A stretch of 64,000 nt of DNA, taken from positions 62,001-126,000 of the forward strand of contig NZ_JADYVX010000006.1 of NCBI RefSeq assembly GCF_020194175.1. The letters are read 5' to 3'. The position numbers and the translations under genes are program-made. The notes below the pieces were generated by a model, which saw nothing but the letters and a program-made list of their open reading frames with translations, did not search any database and was not told where the DNA came from. The stretch is from Bradyrhizobium sp. BRP22. Lineage in GTDB: Bacteria; Pseudomonadota; Alphaproteobacteria; Rhizobiales; Xanthobacteraceae. The stretch's first letter is position 1. Every line of letters begins with the position of its first letter. Shown here piece after piece: positions 48,838 to 58,689 of this stretch.

Positions 48838-51800
48838 TCACATCCCCGCGGCGATCAGCTCTTGGAGTTCTTCCGCGTCGAATTCCTGCTCGATCAAGCC
48901 GATTGAGACAGCGCGGGCGAACTCGGCGAGTTCGGGATGACGGAACAGAGCCGAAAGTTGAACGGAGACGCCGAACTCCTGCGATACGCGGCTGAGCAGC
49001 CGCACCGCGAGCAAGGAGTGCCCGCCGAGTTCGAAGAAGTGATCGTCGCGCCCAACGCGTTCCAGCCCCAGCAATTCGGCCCAGATCTTCGCGAGCGCTG
49101 TCTCGATCTCGCCCTCCGGTTCCGTATAGCCCTGTCGCGCCACGACTCCATCCTGCGGCGCCGGCAGCGCCTTGCGATCGATCTTGCCGTTCGGCGTCAA
49201 CGGCAATTGATCCAGCACCACGATCAACGGCGGTACCATGTAGTCAGGCAGAATGCCCGACAATTTCTCCCGCAGCGCCCTGCCGTCGAGCTCAGACCCG
49301 CCGCTCACGTAACCGATCAGTTGCCGTCCCGCGGCGGCCTCGTGCGTCACCACAGCCGCGGAGCGCACACCGTGTTGCTCCAGAAGACGCGCCTCGATCT
49401 CGCCGAGTTCAATCCGGAAGCCGCGGATCTTCACCTGATGGTCCGAGCGTCCGACATATTCGATCACACCATCCGCCCGCCATCGCGCCAGATCGCCGGT
49501 CCGGTAAAGCCGCTCGCCGCTGCCGAACGGATCGGGGATAAACCGCTCGGCCGTCAGTTCCCTTCGATTCAGATAACCACGCGCCAGGCCGCTGCCGCCG
49601 ATGAAGAGCTCGCCCGTCACTCCGGCAGGCACGACGTTGAGGTCGCCGTCGAGGATATAAGCGGACCGCAAACCGATGGGCCGTCCGATCGGCGCGTATC
49701 GCCCCGGAGACAATGCCGTCTCATCGACCACCCATGCCATCGGCGCGATCACCGTCTCGGTGGGGCCATAGGCATCGATCAACAGGCTGACGTCCGTCGT
49801 GCGGCGGAACGCCTTGACCCCGATATCCGACCACGCTTCGCCGCCCACAATGCAGAGCCGCAGCGCCAACTTCCTGTCACGCTGCCGCAACGCCTCGCTT
49901 AACTGGTCGGCATAGGCCGGAGGCATAAAGATCGTCGACACTGAACGAGCTTCGATTTCACGCAGGAGGTCGTCGACCAGAAGGTCACGCGTTGACGGCA
50001 TGACGAGCGCCCCGCCCGTCATCAACGGCACCAGCCAGCGCTCATGGGCGATGTCGAAACTGATCGACGCGGAATGGAATTCACGATCGCCCGGATTCAT
50101 GCCGTAGAGCCGGCCGATCGCTTCGCAATGCATCGCCAGCGGCCCGTGCTCGACCGCAACCCCCTTCGGCAACCCGGTCGAGCCCGAGGTATAGATCACG
50201 TAGGCGAGGCTCTGCGGATGGATTTCGACCTCGGGGTTGCGGACGTCATCCGTTCCGCTCGGCTCCAGCTCGTCGAGACGCCAGGCCTCGACACCGGTCT
50301 CCCGCAGCACAGGCGCAAGACGCTCGCGCAACGCAGCCTGCGTCAACACTAGCGTCGCCCCGCTGTCGCGCAGCATGTGAGCCAAACGCTCGGAGGGATA
50401 ATCGGGATCGAGCGGCAGGAAGGCCGCCCCCGTCTTCAGGGTAGCAAGCAGTGCAACCATCAGCTCCAGTCCGCGAGCGAGCGCGAGGCCCACCAGTCGA
50501 TCCGGGCCAATGCCATGACGGCGAAGACGCCACGCCAGACGGTTGGCGCGCATATTCAGTTCGCGATAGCTGATCTCCTCATCGCCGCAAATCAGCGCGA
50601 CCGCGGACGGAGACTGCGCGGCTTGCTTCTCGATCTGAGCAACGACACCGCCCGTGAGCGAGGAAGACTGCTGCGATATCTCTGAAGCCGCGCGCACCAG
50701 CGCCGCTCGCCCGCCCCAGTTCAGGATTCGTCTCGCTTCCTCATTGTCGGCGGATCCAAGATCGCCCAATGGTCGTTCGGTGCTCTCCGCAATCCGTCGC
50801 AGCAGCCTGCGCAGAGAATCCCGCAAAAGCGCAAGCCGGGCGCGATCGAAACGGCTGCGATCGTAGTTGAATTCAAGCTTGAGCGCGTCCGACCCGGCAA
50901 ATACAGCGACCGCCAGCGCATAATTCGTCGGCGTGATGTGCTCCACCTGCCCCAGGCGGGGACCAATTTCGTTTTCGCCGAGCAAAGCCTGATCGATCGG
51001 ATAGTTTTCGAACACCAGGATGCTGTCAAACAATGCGTGGCCCGCGTGACCCGCCAGACGCTGGATCTCGTAGAGCGGCGTCCAGCCATGCTCGCGCAAC
51101 GCCAAATTCTGCTCCTGCAACCGCCGCAGCCACACGCCGACGGGGGTTTGCGGGTTTGCTTCGTCGACGATCGGCAGCGTGTTGATGAACAGGCCGACCA
51201 TCTCCTCGGAGCCCGGCAGCTCCGCCGGGCGTCCGGATACGGTAACCCCGAAGCACACCGCGCTCTGTCCCACATGCTGTCGCAGGAGCTGGGCCCATGC
51301 CCCCTGCACGAGAGTGTTGAGGGTGATCCGCTCGCGCATCGCGAATGTCTTCAGACGCTCCGTCAGCTCGCGATCGACTGTGAAGGTCAGCCGGGCGTGG
51401 CCCGAAGCATTCGGGGCCGGGGCGTCCGCTGCCAGCGCATCCGCAAGGAGGGTCGGGGTCTCCAGCGCGGCCAGCGTGTGGTGCCAGAATGCGGCGGAGG
51501 CCTTGTGATCGCGGCTCTGCAGCCAGGCGATATAGTCGCGGTAGCTGCCATGCACCGCAGGCAGCGTGCCGCCGTTCGCATGCTGCAGTACCTCGGCGAT
51601 CAAACGCGCCGAACTCCAGCCGTCGAGGAAGATGTGATGATGCGTCCAGATCAACCAGTAACGGTTGTCGTCGACCCGTATCAGCCGCACCCGCTGCAGC
51701 GGCGGCCGCGACATATCAAAGCTGCCTCGTTCGCGCCGTGATGCGTCCGCCAGCGGGGCATCCAGCTCGGAACGCTTTCCGTTACGCGCCGGCTCCGCGA

Positions 51801-54800
51801 TGCCACGCCAATCCTCTTCGACAAAAGGTATCGCGACATGACGGTAGACCACCTGCTCCGCCGAGCCGGACAGATTCTGCCAGACAAAGCCGGTCCGCAG
51901 GGCCGCGTGACGGTCGCTCACCGCCTGCCATGCAGCGCGTAGTCTCGCGGGATCGACGTCCAGGACCTCGAGCCCGATCTGGTTCACATAGACATCATCG
52001 TCGCCGTCCCGCAGCGCATGGAACAGCATGCCCTGCTGCATCGGCGAAAGCGGATAGATATCCTCGACGTTGCGCCAGTCCAGCGTCGTTCCCAATCGAT
52101 CGAGATCCGCTTGCCGGAGACCCGACAGCGGCACGTCCGACGGAGTGAGACCGCAAGCGCCGCTGGTGCAATGGTCAACCAGCTCCCGCAAGGCCGCCTC
52201 ATACGATCGCGCCAGCCGCTCGACCGTCTCGCGCCGATAACGCCGGCGTCCATATCCGAACGACAGCCGCAGGCATCCCCCGCGTACCTCGCCATTGATG
52301 TTCAGCCATTCCCGCAGCGGCGCATCGGCGCTGCGGGTTGGGCCCGGGCTTTCGGGAGCGATCACGAAGGGTGAAGCCACGCCCACGCTGCCATCGAAGC
52401 GGCCGAGATAATTGAACACGATCCGGGGCTCCGGCAAGCGAGACAGCGCCTGGCGATGCTCTTCTTTGCCGAGATAGCGCAACACGCCATAGCCGAGCCC
52501 ACGGTTCGGGACGGCGCGAACCCGTTCCTTCACCAGCTTGATCAACGTCGCATCATCGCTCGATGCGCCCTCGAGGCGCAGCGGAAATGCCGTCGTGAAC
52601 CAGCCCACAGTTCGCGAAATCTCAGCGTCAGGGAATATGTCTTCGCGTCCATGGCCCTCGAGTTCGACGGTCACTTGGTCGAGACCGCTCCAGCGCCAGA
52701 CCGCCCGCGCCAGGCCGGCGAGCAGGAGATCGTTGACCCGCGTCCGATACGCGGAAGGCGCTTCCCCGAGCAGCCGTGACGTCAGGGCCGCATCGAATGC
52801 CAGCAATACCTCTTCCCTGTCCGTGACGCGGTCTGTGCCGCCGTGACCGTCGTCGCAACGTAGATCGGTGGTCGGTCCGGACGCCAGCCAGAATGGCAAT
52901 TCTGCCGCGAGCTCGGGCGTGGTCGCATAAGCCTTTAGGCGCGCGCCCCATGACGCAAAGGAGTCGCTCTTCGGCGGCAGCGTCACGGCTGCCGCGCCTT
53001 GTTTCAACTGATCATAGGCGGACGCGATGTCTTCCAGCAGCACCCGCCACGACACACCGTCGACCACCAAATGATGGATCGCGATTAAGAGACGCTGGCT
53101 ATCATCCAGAAGCTCCATTCCAACCGCACGCAGCAGCGGACCCGAAGACAGCGACAGGCTCGCCTGCGCGGCGGAAGCGATCGTCGTGACCTGGGTCGCA
53201 TCGATGGCTTTGGCGTGAACGCTGAGCAGATCCAACAGCGCGGGCGCTGCCGCGTGCTCGGCCCGCCATGCGCCGTCGACCTGTTCAAATCGCAGCCGCA
53301 AGGCGTCATGATGATCCGCCACCGCATCCAGCGCCCGACGCAGCACATCCCAGTCAAGCCTCGACCGTGGCACGAGCAGCACGGATTGGTTCCAGTGATT
53401 GCGGTCGCCAATATCGTCCTCGAAAAAGCGGAGCTGGATCGGCAGCAAGTGATGCATGCCGTTTGCCGCATCGCTTCCGGCAGATGCCTCCGCCTGCGAT
53501 TTCCCTTTCTTCGCCGTAGGCGCAGCGGTTACGGTCGCAACGCCTGCCAGCGCCGCCACGGTCTGCTGCGCGAACATTTGTTTCGGCGTCAGGCGGATGC
53601 CGCGCTTACGCAAACGCGAGATGATCTGAAGACTGAGAATCGAATCGCCACCCAATTCGAAGAAATTGTCGTGGCGGCCAATCTGTTCGCGACCGAGCAC
53701 GTCTTGCCACACAGTTGCGATCGCCTGCTCGATCTCCGCTATCGGCGCCGAATAGGCCGCAACGACGGAGTCCTCATCCGGTTGCGGCAACGCGCTGCGA
53801 TCCACTTTGCCGTTCGGCGTCAACGGCAGCCGGCTTAACAGCACGATGCGCGAGGGCACCATGTAATCGGGCATCAGCTCGGCGAGATGCTGCTTGATAG
53901 CCTCCGGCTTCAGCGCCGCGCCGGATGCCGGGACGCAGTAGGCAACCAGTTCCTTGCGTTCCTGCTCAGCCCCGATGGCACGGGCAACAACAATGGCATC
54001 CTCGATCTGCTCCAGCGCCTTGACGGCACGCGTGACCTCGCCGAGTTCGACGCGGTAGCCACGCAGCTTGATTTGATCGTCGCCGCGCCCGAGGAACAGC
54101 AGTCGCCCCGATTGATCGCAGCGGACCATGTCTCCCGTACGGTAGAGCCGCTCTCCGGGCGCTCCGAATGGATCGGGAACGAAACGCTCGGCGGTCAGGC
54201 CGGGCTCACCATGATAATCCCGCGCTAGCCCAGCGCCGCCGATATAGAGTTCGCCGATCACTCCGATCGGAACCTCGTTCAGCGCAGCGTCCAGTACATA
54301 GGCCCGCAGATTGGCGAGCGGCAGGCCGATGGGCATCTGGCCCGCCGCGCGTTCGGGCTGGTATTCATGGGTGACGGCGCCGACCGTCGTCTCCGTCGGG
54401 CCGTAGTGATTGAGGATCCGACACTGCGGACGCAACTGACGGATATCGGCGAGGAGCGCCGCATCGCAGGCCTCGCCGCCCAGGATGAGGACGTCGCGGG
54501 GCAGCAGATCCGCAGAGCGAGACGCCTGCAACAGTCCGCGCAGATGGCTCGGGACGATCTTCAGGATGCCAACCTCGCCGTCCCGCATCGCACGCGCGAA
54601 CAAATCGGCGTCGAAGGCAGCTTCCGGAGACAGAAGATGCAGCGTCGCTCCAGTCGCGAGCGCCCCGAACAGCACGGTGTGACCGAGATCGGCGGCCACC
54701 GTCGAGACCATCGCCATGCTCGTGCCGGGCTCAGGTCGCAGCCGCCGCAGCAAGGCCTGAACATAGTTGGCCAGCGCTCCGTGCGAGACCGAAACGCCTT

Positions 54801-57800
54801 TCGGAGCTCCGGTCGATCCGGACGTATAGATCACGTAGGCAGTCTGCGCCGGGCTGATCGCGAGCCCCAGGGGAGCATCGGATGCGCTTTCAAACGTCGC
54901 ATCGTCGTTGGCATCGAGCACCGCGCAACCGAGCGCTGCTGACGGCGCCAACGTGTCGCCCGCCGCGATCACAGTTCCAATGTTGCCATCCGCAAGGATG
55001 CGGCGTACCCGCTCGAGCGGCCATTTCGGATCGAGCGGTACGTAGGCGCCACCCGCCTTCAGCACGCCAAGGAGAGCTGCGACAAAGGCGGGTGACCGCT
55101 CGATCCACAGCGCGACCGGCACTTCGCGTGTCACGCCGCTTGCGGCCAGCGCCTGGGCGATGCGGTTCGACTTGCTCTCGAGCTCTCCGAACGTGACCGC
55201 TTCGTTGCCGCATCGGAGAGCGATGGCGCTCGCGTGATCTGCTGAAGCCGCACGATAGAGACTGACCAGATCGACAAAATCGAACGCCTCCGTCTCGCGT
55301 GGCACACGCTGACGGTTCGTCTCATCGATCGCAAAATCGGATAGTGGACGGTCGGCGTTGTCAGCGATCTGCCGGAGCAGCGAGCCGAACTGTGAGGCGA
55401 TACGCGAGATCGTTCCGGAATCGAACAGGTCAGTGGCGAAGTTAAACGTTGCCTTCATATCGCCGGTGCCGTCGACGATGTCGAGTGCAAGATCAAAATG
55501 CGAGCCGGCGAGATCGACAATGCGGGTCTCAGCCGAAAGGCCATCGACTCCATCGAAACCGCGCGGCGCCGTCATGTAGTTGAACTTCGCCTGGAACAGG
55601 GGATTGTGCCCACCGCTGCGCTCCGGCCGCAAGGCGTCAACGAGCGACTCGAAGGGAAGATCCTGATGCGCAAGCGCGGCGATGACCGACTCCTTGACCT
55701 GTTCGAGAAGGTCCAGGAAACTTGTCCGATCGTCGATCTCGGTGCGCACCACGAGCGTGTTGACGAAACACCCGATCAGTCGTTCCACCTGCGCATGACG
55801 ACGCCCGGCCGCGGGAACGCCGACGCGCAAATCGTTCTGCCCGGTATATCGATGTAAGAGAGCCTTATAAGCGCCGAGCAGCAGCATGAAGACACTCGCG
55901 CTGCGTTGCTTGGCGATCTCTCTGAGCCGAGTAGCAAGAGCTCGGTCGATATTCAGGCCGATGGTGTCGCCGCCATGGCTCTGCGTCGGCGGACGCGGCC
56001 GGTCGTGCGGGAGCGCCAGCACGGGGTGGGTCGCGCCGAGCCGCGCGCGCCAGTATGCGAGTTGCCGAGCCGCTTCGCCTGACGCGAGCCAGTTTCGCTG
56101 CCAGGCCGCAAAGTCCGCATATTGAATCTCGGGCGCCGGCGGCGCGCCGGCGTCATCATGGATGAAGCTGCGATAAAGTCCGGCCAGTTCCTCGAGCAGG
56201 ACGTTGAGCGACCACCCATCCACGACGATGTGATGGGCAAGCAGGAGCAGTTCGTGCTCGTGATCGGAAAATTGCAAGAGAACCGCGCGCAGCAGCGGTC
56301 CTTCGATGAGATCGAACGGCTTTTCGAGCTCGGTCCGGGTGAGATCGGCCGCGCGCCCGGCCTGGTCAGGAGCGAAACGACGCAGATCTTCGTGGCGGAC
56401 CGCGACATTCATGGTGTCGTGAACCACCTGTCTCCCCTGCCCGTCTTTCGCGGTGAACGTGGTGCGCAGCACCTCGTGGCGCCGAACGATCTCGGCGATC
56501 GACCGGGACAACAGGCTATGATCGAGCTTTCCTTTCAGGCGGATCGTGCTCGCGGCCGTATAGGCCGTCCCGGCCGGATCCATGTTCCAGAGGAACCAGA
56601 GCCGTTCCTGCGCATGGGACAGGACCAAGCGGTCGTCGGCCGAAGCCGGCTTGATCGGCGGCAGGACTCGTCGCGGCCCGTCACGCGCCATTGCGTCGAC
56701 CATTCCGGAGAAGGCTGCAAGCGTCGGCGCATCGAAGAAGCCGCGTAACTCCAGCTCGATGCCGAGGCGTTCGCGGATCGCAGCGGCGACCTGCCCAGCG
56801 GTGATCGAATTTCCACCCAACGCGAAAAAATCATCTTCGCGGCCGACCGACTGCACGCCAAGCGCCTCGCACCAGATCGCCGCAACGGCACGCTCCTTAT
56901 CGGTCGAAGGCGCCGCAGCAGCACTGTCGTGCCGACTGCCTCTTTCGAAAACCATGAAGCTGTCGAGCGTGCTGTTCGCCCAGCCTGCGCTGCAGGCGGA
57001 CCGCTGCAGCTTTCCGCTGGTGGTGAGCGGCATCGCTTGCGGGTTCAGCAGAATGACGACGGCTGGATATTCCTGCGCCTGTCGAACCACCGCCTCGCCG
57101 ATGGCTTGGGCCAGAACCTCGGGTGGCGTGCGCTTGAGCACAATGCGGCTGAACTCGGCAGCGACACCGATCCCTTCTTGGCCATCGATCTCGACTGGAA
57201 AGGCAGCGACACGGCCCTTGCGAACGGCCGAGACGTCGGCTTCCACCGCCTCCTCAATGTCAGTCGGATAGATGTTTTGCCCGCGAACGATCAAGAGGTC
57301 CTTGAGCCGACCGGCTACGACCAGCGCGTCATCCTGCATGAAGCCAAGATCGCCGGTACGCAGCCAGCGCCGGCCATCCCGCTCAACGAATGCGTTTCGC
57401 GTAGCCTCCTCGTTGTTCCAGTATCCGAGGGCAACGCTCGGCCCTGCTACCCAGATTTCGCCGACCTCGTCAGGCTTTGCCGCGCCCGCCCCATCCTTGC
57501 GCATAATGCGCACGGCATGATCGGCCGGCGGCCGACCGCAAGCCACGAGAGCGGTTCCTTCGCCGCTGCTTGCAACGCGACCGGCGGCAAGCGCCGCGGT
57601 GTCGATCGTGTGGCTGACCGGCTCACACACGCGCTCGCCCGCCGTCACGAGCAGAGTTGCCTCGGCCAGCCCGTAACAGGCAGTCAGCGCGCGCCGGTTA
57701 AAACCCGCTGGCTCGAACCGTTCGGCGAACCGCTGCAACGTGCTGCGACGGATAAACTCCGAGCCCGAAAACGCAAACCTCCAGCGGCTCAGATCGAGCC

Positions 57801-58641
57801 TTGCAAGCGCCTCATCGGAAATTCGGTCGGCGCATAGCGAGAAAGCGAAATCGGGTCCACCACTGATCGTCCCGCCGTGACGATCGATCGCCTCCAGCCA
57901 GCGCCGCGGTCGCTCCAGGAAATTGCGCGGCGACATCAGTACTGTGGTAAATCCAGTGAAAAGTGGATTCAACAACCCGCCGATCAGTCCCATGTCATGG
58001 TAGAGGGGTAACCAGCTTACAAAGACGTCATCCGCCGTTCCGTCAATCACGGCCTGCATCGCGCGCTCATTGGCCGCCAGGTTGGCATGCGAAACGCAGA
58101 CGCCTTTTGGCTGGGACGTTGATCCAGACGTGTATTGAAGGAACGCGATCGCATCCTTGTCGAAGTGTGCCTCTCGCCAATCGGCCGCGAGCTCGGCGCG
58201 TACCGCGTCCACCTCGATGAGATGGACGTCACGATGGTTTGCCAGCAATGCTTCGACGTCGCCGTGCAGGGCCGTCTCGGTCAGGATAAAGCGTGGTGTT
58301 GCGTCGCGCAGAATTCCGTTGAGGCGTCCGGCATAACGCCGCGCGCCGCCCTCCGGCGGATAGGCGGGAACAGCGATCACGCCCGAATAGAGGCATGCAT
58401 AGAATGCGATGGCATAGTTGAAGCCGCTCGGGAGCAGGATCAACGCCCGTTCGCCCGGAGCCCCAAACTGCTGCAACACTGCGGCAACGGATCGAATGCG
58501 GGCGTCGAAAGCAGCGAACGTCAACTCGCCCGCGACGTCGTCACCCTCGATAAAGCGCAGCGCCACCCGATCCGGCCGTGATGCGGCGTGGCTGCGCAGT
58601 CGTTCGACGAGGTTGTCTTTATGCATGTTCAAGAAATCCAC
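48838..58641 (-). CDS. NRPS 1: lipoinitiating synthetase FAAL-T / C-A(Asp)-T-E / C-A-T
   Basis: The protein has 3267 aa. Residues 1-580 are a fatty-acyl-AMP ligase domain (QYTSGSTSQPKGVCVSH near 170, SWLPLYHDMGLIGG, IVRGQNIYPTDIEE). T0 is at about 609, C1 630-1070 (HHIVVDGWS near 802), A1 1110-1600, T1 near 1662, E 1710-2150 ([10 protein letters not shown]), C2 2180-2620 and A2 2670-3150, with T2 near 3205. Code A1 is DLTKIGHVG, a clear aspartate match. A2 is DIEFIGAIA, which I cannot assign. Thus a fatty acid is loaded, joined to Asp which is epimerised to D, then to a second residue. This resembles the start of PvdL and of acyl-peptide siderophore synthetases. The upstream beta-hydroxylase probably acts on the Asp. 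Its stop abuts the NRPS 2 start. Confidence 0.95.
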   Translation of the reverse strand: MDFLNMHKDNLVERLRSHAASRPDRVALRFIEGDDVAGELTFAAFDARIRSVAAVLQQFGAPGERALILLPSGFNYAIAFYACLYSGVIAVPAYPPEGGARRYAGRLNGILRDATPRFILTETALHGDVEALLANHRDVHLIEVDAVRAELAADWREAHFDKDAIAFLQYTSGSTSQPKGVCVSHANLAANERAMQAVIDGTADDVFVSWLPLYHDMGLIGGLLNPLFTGFTTVLMSPRNFLERPRRWLEAIDRHGGTISGGPDFAFSLCADRISDEALARLDLSRWRFAFSGSEFIRRSTLQRFAERFEPAGFNRRALTACYGLAEATLLVTAGERVCEPVSHTIDTAALAAGRVASSGEGTALVACGRPPADHAVRIMRKDGAGAAKPDEVGEIWVAGPSVALGYWNNEEATRNAFVERDGRRWLRTGDLGFMQDDALVVAGRLKDLLIVRGQNIYPTDIEEAVEADVSAVRKGRVAAFPVEIDGQEGIGVAAEFSRIVLKRTPPEVLAQAIGEAVVRQAQEYPAVVILLNPQAMPLTTSGKLQRSACSAGWANSTLDSFMVFERGSRHDSAAAAPSTDKERAVAAIWCEALGVQSVGREDDFFALGGNSITAGQVAAAIRERLGIELELRGFFDAPTLAAFSGMVDAMARDGPRRVLPPIKPASADDRLVLSHAQERLWFLWNMDPAGTAYTAASTIRLKGKLDHSLLSRSIAEIVRRHEVLRTTFTAKDGQGRQVVHDTMNVAVRHEDLRRFAPDQAGRAADLTRTELEKPFDLIEGPLLRAVLLQFSDHEHELLLLAHHIVVDGWSLNVLLEELAGLYRSFIHDDAGAPPAPEIQYADFAAWQRNWLASGEAARQLAYWRARLGATHPVLALPHDRPRPPTQSHGGDTIGLNIDRALATRLREIAKQRSASVFMLLLGAYKALLHRYTGQNDLRVGVPAAGRRHAQVERLIGCFVNTLVVRTEIDDRTSFLDLLEQVKESVIAALAHQDLPFESLVDALRPERSGGHNPLFQAKFNYMTAPRGFDGVDGLSAETRIVDLAGSHFDLALDIVDGTGDMKATFNFATDLFDSGTISRIASQFGSLLRQIADNADRPLSDFAIDETNRQRVPRETEAFDFVDLVSLYRAASADHASAIALRCGNEAVTFGELESKSNRIAQALAASGVTREVPVALWIERSPAFVAALLGVLKAGGAYVPLDPKWPLERVRRILADGNIGTVIAAGDTLAPSAALGCAVLDANDDATFESASDAPLGLAISPAQTAYVIYTSGSTGAPKGVSVSHGALANYVQALLRRLRPEPGTSMAMVSTVAADLGHTVLFGALATGATLHLLSPEAAFDADLFARAMRDGEVGILKIVPSHLRGLLQASRSADLLPRDVLILGGEACDAALLADIRQLRPQCRILNHYGPTETTVGAVTHEYQPERAAGQMPIGLPLANLRAYVLDAALNEVPIGVIGELYIGGAGLARDYHGEPGLTAERFVPDPFGAPGERLYRTGDMVRCDQSGRLLFLGRGDDQIKLRGYRVELGEVTRAVKALEQIEDAIVVARAIGAEQERKELVAYCVPASGAALKPEAIKQHLAELMPDYMVPSRIVLLSRLPLTPNGKVDRSALPQPDEDSVVAAYSAPIAEIEQAIATVWQDVLGREQIGRHDNFFELGGDSILSLQIISRLRKRGIRLTPKQMFAQQTVAALAGVATVTAAPTAKKGKSQAEASAGSDAANGMHHLLPIQLRFFEDDIGDRNHWNQSVLLVPRSRLDWDVLRRALDAVADHHDALRLRFEQVDGAWRAEHAAAPALLDLLSVHAKAIDATQVTTIASAAQASLSLSSGPLLRAVGMELLDDSQRLLIAIHHLVVDGVSWRVLLEDIASAYDQLKQGAAAVTLPPKSDSFASWGARLKAYATTPELAAELPFWLASGPTTDLRCDDGHGGTDRVTDREEVLLAFDAALTSRLLGEAPSAYRTRVNDLLLAGLARAVWRWSGLDQVTVELEGHGREDIFPDAEISRTVGWFTTAFPLRLEGASSDDATLIKLVKERVRAVPNRGLGYGVLRYLGKEEHRQALSRLPEPRIVFNYLGRFDGSVGVASPFVIAPESPGPTRSADAPLREWLNINGEVRGGCLRLSFGYGRRRYRRETVERLARSYEAALRELVDHCTSGACGLTPSDVPLSGLRQADLDRLGTTLDWRNVEDIYPLSPMQQGMLFHALRDGDDDVYVNQIGLEVLDVDPARLRAAWQAVSDRHAALRTGFVWQNLSGSAEQVVYRHVAIPFVEEDWRGIAEPARNGKRSELDAPLADASRRERGSFDMSRPPLQRVRLIRVDDNRYWLIWTHHHIFLDGWSSARLIAEVLQHANGGTLPAVHGSYRDYIAWLQSRDHKASAAFWHHTLAALETPTLLADALAADAPAPNASGHARLTFTVDRELTERLKTFAMRERITLNTLVQGAWAQLLRQHVGQSAVCFGVTVSGRPAELPGSEEMVGLFINTLPIVDEANPQTPVGVWLRRLQEQNLALREHGWTPLYEIQRLAGHAGHALFDSILVFENYPIDQALLGENEIGPRLGQVEHITPTNYALAVAVFAGSDALKLEFNYDRSRFDRARLALLRDSLRRLLRRIAESTERPLGDLGSADNEEARRILNWGGRAALVRAASEISQQSSSLTGGVVAQIEKQAAQSPSAVALICGDEEISYRELNMRANRLAWRLRRHGIGPDRLVGLALARGLELMVALLATLKTGAAFLPLDPDYPSERLAHMLRDSGATLVLTQAALRERLAPVLRETGVEAWRLDELEPSGTDDVRNPEVEIHPQSLAYVIYTSGSTGLPKGVAVEHGPLAMHCEAIGRLYGMNPGDREFHSASISFDIAHERWLVPLMTGGALVMPSTRDLLVDDLLREIEARSVSTIFMPPAYADQLSEALRQRDRKLALRLCIVGGEAWSDIGVKAFRRTTDVSLLIDAYGPTETVIAPMAWVVDETALSPGRYAPIGRPIGLRSAYILDGDLNVVPAGVTGELFIGGSGLARGYLNRRELTAERFIPDPFGSGERLYRTGDLARWRADGVIEYVGRSDHQVKIRGFRIELGEIEARLLEQHGVRSAAVVTHEAAAGRQLIGYVSGGSELDGRALREKLSGILPDYMVPPLIVVLDQLPLTPNGKIDRKALPAPQDGVVARQGYTEPEGEIETALAKIWAELLGLERVGRDDHFFELGGHSLLAVRLLSRVSQEFGVSVQLSALFRHPELAEFARAVSIGLIEQEFDAEELQELIAAGM

Positions 58642-58689
58642 TACCGGCGCGATATCGAAGATTTCGCATCACGGGCGATCGAGGCCCGC

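Noticed and set aside
25810..58641. Repeated motifs across the synthetases considered as CRISPR or tandem repeats
   Set aside because: They are homologous protein domains (C, A, T, E) of hundreds of codons, not short spaced repeats. Only the 1.58-kb pair is nearly identical.
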